Position numbers and translations under genes: made by a program | NCBI GenBank assembly: GCA_017461425.1 | Contig: JAFTXY010000011.1 | Location: 124,001 to 188,000, forward strand | From: Candidatus Gastranaerophilales bacterium | GTDB taxonomy: Bacteria; Cyanobacteriota; Vampirovibrionia; Gastranaerophilales; Gastranaerophilaceae | Length of the DNA: 64,000 nt | Direction of reading: 5' to 3' | Notes under the pieces: generated by a model | Database searches by the model: none | Seen by the model: only the letters and a program-made list of their open reading frames with translations | What the model was told of the DNA's origin: nothing | Part shown: positions 58,198-64,000 of the stretch, piece after piece | Position numbering within the stretch: position 1 is the stretch's first letter | Layout of the letters: the number at the start of each line of letters is the position of its first letter

Positions 58198-58806
58198 TTG
58201 AAAAAAGCTTTTACATTAGCAGAAACACTCATAGTAATGCTCATCTTGGGATTTTTTGCAGTCGTTTTAATTAAAACTATGAAATTTGGCGACATAACCC
58301 AGGATGCGCTTATTAAGGGTGGCTTAGATATGTATAATCAAATCGAAGTTGCTACAAAAAAGCTTCTTATGGGCAATTCATTTAATTATGATATGAGAAG
58401 ATTAAAAGATACATCAGGGGCTGAATTTGCAATTACTGCTTCTGGTGCAGATGCTAAATTGATTGCTGTTTATAAAAAATACATGAAGCCATCAAGAGGT
58501 AAAACATTATCTTCAACATATAAAAATGCTACATTGAAAAATGCTTCTAATGCTTCAGTTTCTGGAGTTTCTGTTTCAACTTTTACTCAAGGTTATTATT
58601 TAAAAAATGGTACATATTTTGCTATTAAATTAAATGGCAATTGTACAACATCAGAAACTTATATATATAGCCCCCAATTAAAAGATAAAAGAGATGCTAC
58701 AAATAGTTGCGGTTTGATTTTTTATGATTTAAACGGCGAATCATATCCTAATATATTAGGAGTTGATCAGTATATACTTTCTATTGGAAAATTAGGAATA
58801 AAATAA
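58198..58806 (+). CDS. Type IV pilin-like protein 3
   Basis: This 202-residue protein begins with TTG behind AAGGA at 7 bases. Leader and motif are MKKAFTLAETLIVMLILGFF, again with Ala at -1 and Glu at +5. The soluble domain ends CGLIFYDLNGESYPNILGVD and QYILSIGKLG, the shared C-terminal motif. It lies 14 bases after pilin 2. The three differ strongly in the middle, as seen for minor pilins that assemble together. No PilB, PilC, PilD or PilQ gene is in the window. A weak hairpin (58808-58823) follows. Confidence 0.8.
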   Translation: MKKAFTLAETLIVMLILGFFAVVLIKTMKFGDITQDALIKGGLDMYNQIEVATKKLLMGNSFNYDMRRLKDTSGAEFAITASGADAKLIAVYKKYMKPSRGKTLSSTYKNATLKNASNASVSGVSVSTFTQGYYLKNGTYFAIKLNGNCTTSETYIYSPQLKDKRDATNSCGLIFYDLNGESYPNILGVDQYILSIGKLGIK

Positions 58807-58840
58807 TTCATCTAAAAAGATGATTTAATAGAGGGTATAT

Positions 58841-58867
58841 TAAAGCATAATTTTGTTAAATCGATAG
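58841..58867 (+). promoter_or_regulatory. Weak sigma-28-like promoter
   Basis: TAAAGCAT (58841-58848), an 11-base spacer and ATCGATAG (58860-58867). The spacing is exact but 11 of 16 consensus bases match. It lies 41 bases before the TPR gene at 58909. Confidence 0.35.
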
Positions 58868-58908
58868 CTTAGACAGTATGAGAAAATTCTGTCAAAGCAA
58901 GGATTAAA

Positions 58909-60576
58909 ATGTTAAAACACGAAGTTGAATTTCCCCAAAGAAAAGACGATACGATTATGACTCAAGCGCAAAAGAATTTAGAAATGGCTGTTGCAGCACA
59001 TCAAAGATATCTTCTTAAAGAAACAAATGAAGATTTGACGACTGCAATTAATTGTTATATTGAAACAATTAAGGAAAATCCTGAGCAGACAAGTGCTTAT
59101 TATAGATTAGCAACACTTTTGCATAAAAATGGTCAAATTGGAGTCGAAAGCGCTATTGAACAATGTTCTAGAGCAGTTAGAATTAATCCTGATGATGCGA
59201 ATGCTCATATGTATCTTGGTTATTTCCTTTCTTTGAACCATGAATTTGATAAAGCAAAAGAAGAATTTAAAACTGCAATTAAATTAAAACCATCAACTTC
59301 TCGTACACGTTTGGTTTTAGCTTTGACATGTTTAGAAAAAATCAAAAATACAACTTCTAAAAAATCAATAAATGATTACACAAATGCCTTTTATTATGGC
59401 TTAACAGGCACATTAATGAGTATTTTTGACAAAGCAAGCATTAAAATGCTTTGCCAAAATATTAAAGATGATTTAAATTTTGCAAAATATAGAGCTGTTG
59501 GTGAATTTTTTGAAAAAATTAATTCAGAAAAGAAAGCTTATAACACATATCTTTCAGTTGTTGATAATTCAAAAAAATCAATTGGTTTATATGAAAGAAT
59601 GGCTCGTATTGCTATAAAGAAAAATCGTCATGATATTGCTTTTGATTGCTTGAATAATGTTGTAATTTTATCAAATAATGACCCAATGAAAGTTGTTAAT
59701 GCAATTGAATACGTTGAAGAATATCAAACTGATAGAGTTAATGAATTAATTGATTATTACACAATTTTAGCGAATAAATATCCTGAATTATCAAAATGTT
59801 ATTATGAATTAGGACATTTATATCTTAAAAAAGATGAAAAAATTAATGCTCTTTCTGCATTTAAATTGGCGCTAAAATATGATGAAAACAATCCATATTA
59901 TCAAAATTCATTAGCTTATGCTTATGTTCAATTAGAACAATATGACAGCGCTATTGAACTATATAAAAAAGCCCTAGAAACAAATCCTAACGATGAATGG
60001 TCTGCTGTGGTTGCCCAAGCTTTAGCCGCAATTTATCATCAAATTAAAGGCAATTCTGATGCGGCCATTTCAATGTTGCAAAATAGTCTATTATTAACTA
60101 AAAATAAAGCTCAAATCCATGAAGCTATTGCAGATATTTATTATGATAATGAAAATCTTGAAAATGCGGTTGAATATTATCAATTAGCCCTAAATGATGA
60201 TAGTGAAAATCCAAAAATCTATTCAAGATTGGCAATGGCGTATTGGGAATTAGATTGTATTGAAAAAGCTATTATTTATTATTCAAAAGCGATTGAATTA
60301 GACCCAAGCTACGATATAGCATACAATAATCTTGGAGTTGTGTTCCTTGATGGTTTAGGGGATGCAAATCGAGCTATGGAATATTTTAAAACCGCTGTTG
60401 AAATTAGTCCTGAATATGTTTTGGCGCACTTTAATCTTGCAAGAAGCCATGAAATGCTAGAAGAAAAGATTGCTGCTGCAAAACAATATCAAAAAGCTCT
60501 TAATTTAAACAAAATCAAAAACGAATTGGATGAAAAAATCATTCAAGACAGATTGTATAAATTATTTGAAGCATAG
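58909..60576 (+). CDS. TPR-repeat protein
   Basis: This 555-residue cytoplasmic protein is made of about a dozen tetratricopeptide repeats. Clear ones are NPDDANAHMYLGYFLSLNHE near residue 88, NPYYQNSLAYAYVQLEQYDS near 328, NPKIYSRLAMAYWELDCIEK near 435 and SYDIAYNNLGVVFLDGLGDA near 468. TPRs form superhelical scaffolds for protein binding. A run from about residue 135 to 290 is less regular. AAGGA lies 5 bases before the ATG. It follows the pilin genes and is followed by another TPR gene after 21 bases. Confidence 0.85.
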   Translation: MLKHEVEFPQRKDDTIMTQAQKNLEMAVAAHQRYLLKETNEDLTTAINCYIETIKENPEQTSAYYRLATLLHKNGQIGVESAIEQCSRAVRINPDDANAHMYLGYFLSLNHEFDKAKEEFKTAIKLKPSTSRTRLVLALTCLEKIKNTTSKKSINDYTNAFYYGLTGTLMSIFDKASIKMLCQNIKDDLNFAKYRAVGEFFEKINSEKKAYNTYLSVVDNSKKSIGLYERMARIAIKKNRHDIAFDCLNNVVILSNNDPMKVVNAIEYVEEYQTDRVNELIDYYTILANKYPELSKCYYELGHLYLKKDEKINALSAFKLALKYDENNPYYQNSLAYAYVQLEQYDSAIELYKKALETNPNDEWSAVVAQALAAIYHQIKGNSDAAISMLQNSLLLTKNKAQIHEAIADIYYDNENLENAVEYYQLALNDDSENPKIYSRLAMAYWELDCIEKAIIYYSKAIELDPSYDIAYNNLGVVFLDGLGDANRAMEYFKTAVEISPEYVLAHFNLARSHEMLEEKIAAAKQYQKALNLNKIKNELDEKIIQDRLYKLFEA

Positions 60577-60597
60577 TAAAATAAAACATCACCAAAA

Positions 60598-61662
60598 ATG
60601 AAAAAATTGAAAAAAATATTTGAATCTACCTTGGCAAAAGTGATAAGTTTAGTGCTTATACTATCTTTTGTGGCGAGCGTTTTTATATTTTTTGATTTCT
60701 ATAAAAGACAAGTAAATAAAATTAGGGGCTATCATTGGATATACAAAGGCGACAAGGCTTTTAAGAAAAAAGACTTGCAGAGTGCTGTTAATTTTTATGA
60801 GTATGGTATAAAATTGCACCCAGGACATTATAGAGCAATGTATAACCTTGCTAATATTTATGTTGTGTATGAAGATTATTATTCTGCTTTAAAAAATTAC
60901 GAAAAAGCTCTTAAAGTAAAACCTGAATACGAAGTAGCTAGAATAGATTATGCAATAATTTTATCTGAAACATATAAAACAGATGAAGCAATTAAACAGT
61001 ATGAAAAAGTTATTGCAAATCAGCCAAAATTTATAAAAATCCCTTTTCTAGTTGATAACAAAAAATCATATCATCACAATCGTGGTGTTGCTTATTACAA
61101 TATGGGTATTGCTTATAGAACAAAATCATTATTGGCCGGATTAAATAATACTTCAAGAAAAAAATATTTAGAACAAGCAAGCGAATCATATGAAGAAGCT
61201 GTTGATATTTTAAAATCTTATAATTCCAATTATAACTTAGGTTTAATCCATCAACTTTTAAGAAATTCAAACCAGGCTGGTTATTATTATTGTAAAGCAA
61301 TAGAAATCGAACCAATGGAATATGAAGCACATTTTAATTTAGCGGTTTTATTGAATGATATGAAAGATTATAAAGGCGCTGCTGAAGAATTTAAAAAAGC
61401 GGGATTATTGCTGGATACAAAAGGCGACAATTTAAAAACTCGTTATATTTATGATGTTTTAAATCAAGTTAATCAAAAAATAGCAATTCATAGTGATAAA
61501 GATTATTTTAAAAAATTAAAAGAAGAGGAAGAGCAAAAAGTCGTCGGTAAATATAAGGCTGGAAAACTTATTATTGATGATAAAAATAATGATAAGCAAG
61601 ACGAATTTATAAAAAGCTTTAAAACTTGCGCAGGAAGAGAAGTTTTTGTGGGGGATATGTAG
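60598..61662 (+). CDS. Membrane-anchored TPR protein
   Basis: This 354-residue protein has one membrane helix near residues 13-33 (KVISLVLILSFVASVFIFF). Its main part has about six TPRs (for example HPGHYRAMYNLANIYVVYED near 77 and EPMEYEAHFNLAVLLNDMKD near 238). The C-terminus (about 295-354) is Lys/Asp-rich. There is no clear ribosome site and the gene may rely on read-through and coupling. It could be an assembly or localisation factor for the pilin or motility system, judging from position only. It is followed by the GGDEF gene after 3 bases. Confidence 0.8.
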   Translation: MKKLKKIFESTLAKVISLVLILSFVASVFIFFDFYKRQVNKIRGYHWIYKGDKAFKKKDLQSAVNFYEYGIKLHPGHYRAMYNLANIYVVYEDYYSALKNYEKALKVKPEYEVARIDYAIILSETYKTDEAIKQYEKVIANQPKFIKIPFLVDNKKSYHHNRGVAYYNMGIAYRTKSLLAGLNNTSRKKYLEQASESYEEAVDILKSYNSNYNLGLIHQLLRNSNQAGYYYCKAIEIEPMEYEAHFNLAVLLNDMKDYKGAAEEFKKAGLLLDTKGDNLKTRYIYDVLNQVNQKIAIHSDKDYFKKLKEEEEQKVVGKYKAGKLIIDDKNNDKQDEFIKSFKTCAGREVFVGDM

Positions 61663-61665
61663 AAA

Positions 61666-63057
61666 ATGGATGTACAAACTTTATATGATTTTACATATAC
61701 TCTTATAAAATCTTATGATGATGCGCAAGATAGAGCAGATTTAATTGAAAGCATTTCAAAAGCTTTGTCTTTATTTTTTCCAATTGAAGAAATAAAGATT
61801 TTTTTAATGGATGAATATTCTTTCTTGTTAAAAGATTTTGTTAAACCTTGGGAAAGTTTAACGCAGAATAGCGAAAATATTGAAATTAAAAAACATTTCG
61901 ATAATTTTTTAATTCAAAAAAGCCAATATGAAATAGATAAAAACATATTGTATTTTCCAATAATTCAAAAACACAAAACACTTGGGATGGTTGTTATTAA
62001 ATCAAGAGATGATATAAAAGAAAAAAATGATTTCTTTAAAATTCTTCCTCTTGTAATTGCCCAAATTTCTATGTTAAGCGCGACATTAAAAAGCAATGAA
62101 CAAATAAAATTAAGCTCTAAATTTCATCAAACTGTTAGAAATATAGCAAAAATAACAGAAACTCAGTATGAAATGGATTACATTTTGCCAATTATGGGTG
62201 AAATGATTGATGGCTTTATACAAGAGCATTTAATTTATATATTTATTAAAAATAAAAATAAAAAAGAATATAAATTAATTTGGCCAAATAAATGTTCAGA
62301 CAATAGAATTTACGAGTATTTAGAAGAAATAACTCCAAAATCTCAAACAATAATAAAGCAAGACGGGAAAATGGGCATTTTCCCACTGTCTGTTGATTCA
62401 AAACCTTATGGTGCAATAGTTGCATATAATCATTTTGATAAAATTACTCAAAAAGAAATTGAATATTTAGAAGAAATTAAAAACCAAGCGCAAATTACAT
62501 TATCTCGTGCAAAATCTTATATCGAGGTATTAGAATATGCAACTTTGGATGCTCTTACAGGATATAATAACAGACATCAATTTGAAAAAAGATTAAAAGA
62601 AATGCAGGCCATTGCAAAAAGACAAAATCAACCATTATGTTGCATAATGTCTGATATTGATTTTTTCAAAAAAGTTAATGATACATATGGGCATGCTGTT
62701 GGCGATTGTGTTTTGAAAAATGTAGCAAAAATAATAAAAAAAGAATTAAGAGAAGAAGATGTCGCTTCTCGTTATGGTGGTGAGGAATTTATATTTTTAT
62801 TGCCACAAACTAATCTTGAAGAAGCAACAATTGTTGCACAAAGATTAAGAAAAGCAGTTGAAAATAAAAAAATAAATATAGAAGAATATAAAATAGATGG
62901 AATAAAGGAAATTTCTGTTACGGTTTCAATCGGAGTGAGTGTTTTTGATAAGTCTGATAGAGATTCTCAAACTTTATATAAAAAAGCGGATTATGCTTTA
63001 TATGAAGCAAAAGAAACTGGCAGAAATAAAGTTGTTGTCTACCAAAACAAAAATTAA
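61666..63057 (+). CDS. GGDEF diguanylate cyclase with GAF-like sensor
   Basis: This 463-residue protein makes cyclic di-GMP if active. The C-terminal GGDEF domain (about 295-460) has ATLDALTGYNNRHQFEKRL, SDIDFFKKVNDTYGHAVGD and the active-site RYGGEEF near residue 370. The inhibitory I-site RxxD is present as REED, five residues before GGEEF. The first 290 residues look like one or two GAF-type domains (for example ILYFPIIQKHKTLGMVVIK and MGIFPLSVDSKPYGAIVAYN). No membrane helix is seen. It begins 3 bases after the TPR gene and probably controls motility or surface structures. Confidence 0.92.
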   Translation: MDVQTLYDFTYTLIKSYDDAQDRADLIESISKALSLFFPIEEIKIFLMDEYSFLLKDFVKPWESLTQNSENIEIKKHFDNFLIQKSQYEIDKNILYFPIIQKHKTLGMVVIKSRDDIKEKNDFFKILPLVIAQISMLSATLKSNEQIKLSSKFHQTVRNIAKITETQYEMDYILPIMGEMIDGFIQEHLIYIFIKNKNKKEYKLIWPNKCSDNRIYEYLEEITPKSQTIIKQDGKMGIFPLSVDSKPYGAIVAYNHFDKITQKEIEYLEEIKNQAQITLSRAKSYIEVLEYATLDALTGYNNRHQFEKRLKEMQAIAKRQNQPLCCIMSDIDFFKKVNDTYGHAVGDCVLKNVAKIIKKELREEDVASRYGGEEFIFLLPQTNLEEATIVAQRLRKAVENKKINIEEYKIDGIKEISVTVSIGVSVFDKSDRDSQTLYKKADYALYEAKETGRNKVVVYQNKN

Positions 63058-63202
63058 TTCGCCAAAACACTTTGTTTAACAATATTTAAGGCGAAAAATG
63101 TTGTATGCTCTTTTAAACTTTTACCCAAAAACGAGAGTTTTTTTGAATAGTTTGTTATATTGAAAATAGCAATATTCAAGAAAGGGGTGGTGGTCAAGAA
63201 AG

Positions 63203-63883
63203 CTAATTTAACAAATCAGGGCGCCTTGTTTTTGTTCTTTTTAAACTTTCTTGTTTTCTATATTCTTCTATTTCTTTGTGATTGCCATTTAATAAAACAT
63301 CTGGAACTTTCATTCCTTCAAATTCTCTTGGCTTTGTATAATGAGGATATTCTAATAATCCATCTAAACCTTCAGAGAAGCTATCTGTGTGAGCAGAATT
63401 GTCTTTTCCAAGATAGTTTTCAAGATTTCTCGAAATGCTATCAATTAAAATTAATGCAGGCAATTCTCCGCCTGTTAAAACAAAATCGCCAATAGAGATT
63501 TCTCTTGGCTTTAAGCCTAGTCTTATTCTTTCGTCAAAACCCTCATAATGACCACAAAGCAGGATTATTTGCTCTTTTTTAGATAGTTCTTTTGCTAAAT
63601 TTTGGTTAAATTTTTCCCCTTGGGGAGTTAGCATAATAAATTCAAAATTTTCTTTTTTTTCAATGTTTCTATAGCAATCGAAAATTGGTTGGCATTGTAA
63701 TACCATTCCATCCCCGCCGCCATATGGGGTATCATCAACTCTTTTGTGTTTGTCTTTTGTAAATTCTCTTGGGTTATGAGTTTTTACTTCGATAATTTTA
63801 TTTTCAATTCCACGTTTTGTAATGGATTGAGTACAATAATTTTCAATAATTTCAGGGAATAGAGTTATAACATTGTAAATCAA
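63203..63883 (-). CDS. trmD: tRNA (guanine-37-N1)-methyltransferase
   Basis: This 226-residue SPOUT enzyme adds a methyl group to G37 of tRNAs. Motifs are VITLFPEIIENYCTQSITKR, DDTPYGGGDGMVL, LCGHYEGFDERI, EISIGDFVLTGGELPALIL and the late LLEYPHYTKPREFEGMKVPD. Length is slightly short but usual. The start is TTG, overlapping the rimM stop (TTGA), with AGAGGGG 8 bases upstream. The rimM-trmD order is the conserved one. The preceding 145 bases (63058-63202) hold no gene that I can support. Confidence 0.96.
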   Translation of the reverse strand: MIYNVITLFPEIIENYCTQSITKRGIENKIIEVKTHNPREFTKDKHKRVDDTPYGGGDGMVLQCQPIFDCYRNIEKKENFEFIMLTPQGEKFNQNLAKELSKKEQIILLCGHYEGFDERIRLGLKPREISIGDFVLTGGELPALILIDSISRNLENYLGKDNSAHTDSFSEGLDGLLEYPHYTKPREFEGMKVPDVLLNGNHKEIEEYRKQESLKRTKTRRPDLLN

Positions 63884-64000
63884 GATAAAAGCCCCTCTAT
63901 TGGTTTTATTATGATTTTTTTATTTTCTATATCAACAACTGGGAAAAATTCGTTTACAAATGGAACAAGTGAAATTTGCCCGATAAGATTTTTAATGTTT
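63880..64000 (-). CDS. rimM: Ribosome maturation factor RimM, C-terminal end only
   Basis: The minus strand is open from the window edge to a TGA at 63882-63880. The visible 39 residues include IGQISLVPFVNEFFPVVDIE and end KPIEGLLS. This fits the C-terminus of RimM PRC-barrel domains (I/LPFV...VD...GLL). RimM helps assemble the head of the 30S subunit. Position before trmD, with a 4-base overlap, supports the call. The rest lies outside the window. Confidence 0.88.
   Translation of the reverse strand, partial: NIKNLIGQISLVPFVNEFFPVVDIENKKIIIKPIEGLLS

Noticed and set aside
63058-63202. TTCGCC...GGCGAA inverted repeat after the GGDEF gene as terminator
   Set aside because: The loop is about 26 bases and no T-run follows on either strand, so it does not look like an intrinsic terminator.
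63160-63495. Open frame on the plus strand overlapping trmD
   Set aside because: It is antisense to the well-supported trmD reading frame and its protein has no recognisable features.

Overview
The window is AT-rich, densely coded bacterial DNA using the standard code, with ATG, GTG and TTG starts. LPS-heptose genes (a GT9 heptosyltransferase-like protein and GmhA) imply a Gram-negative envelope. A fliFGHI flagellar block, bacterial type A RNase P RNA, PSP1/RicT, YvcK and many small proteins I recognise only as gut-lineage orphans point most plausibly to the non-photosynthetic cyanobacterial sister group (Melainabacteria/Vampirovibrionia, order Gastranaerophilales). That placement is an inference from gene content and composition, not a tree.

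Layout. 1-5.2 kb: an edge-truncated SpoA-domain (FliM/YscQ-like) protein, a secreted orphan, GlcD, a MATE pump, an orphan and Upp. 5.2-6.6 kb: ricT-rsfS. 6.6-11.2 kb (minus): pyrH-frr-cdsA-rnc-rpe-GT9. 11.3-13.9 kb: a HEAT-like solenoid protein, an orphan with a structured leader and a DUF4013 membrane protein. 13.9-21.9 kb (minus): glmS, an Fe-dependent alcohol dehydrogenase, a double-GNAT protein with serA, and a divergent FliI paralogue with pgeF. 22.0-24.9 kb: an accessory islet of small unfamiliar genes with phage-head-like, peptidoglycan-binding-like and serum-amyloid-A-like motifs plus small membrane proteins. 25-34 kb: pgk, an MBL hydrolase under a Fur-like box, SpoIID, HU, rnpB, RlmD-type methyltransferase, gmhA, fabF and acpP with an unusual repeat between the last two. 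34-41.4 kb: a ferredoxin-nitroreductase fusion, then fliF-fliG-fliH-fliI and an S1 protein on the minus strand. 41.5-45 kb: two overlapping WYL-type regulators, a small membrane protein and a flagellin-like coiled-coil protein behind a near-perfect sigma-28 promoter. 45-48.6 kb: rpsE-rpmD-rplO-secY-adk, a detached piece of the spc operon. 48.7-56.9 kb: TSCPD protein, TIM-barrel isomerase, TPR/NHL protein, tsaD, PxpA-like, yvcK, panBC and a membrane protein. 57-64 kb: three pseudopilins, two TPR proteins, a GGDEF protein, then trmD and the edge-truncated rimM on the minus strand.

How it fits together. Most of the window is housekeeping (translation, envelope lipid and LPS precursors, CoA and nucleotide metabolism). 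The flagellar block, the separated SpoA protein, the second FliI, the sigma-28 target and the GGDEF protein suggest a motility or secretion programme. The 22.4-24.9 kb islet, the 33.67-33.81 kb repeat and the sigma-28 target are the places where something undescribed is most likely. I saw no tRNA, CRISPR array, insertion sequence or integrase.
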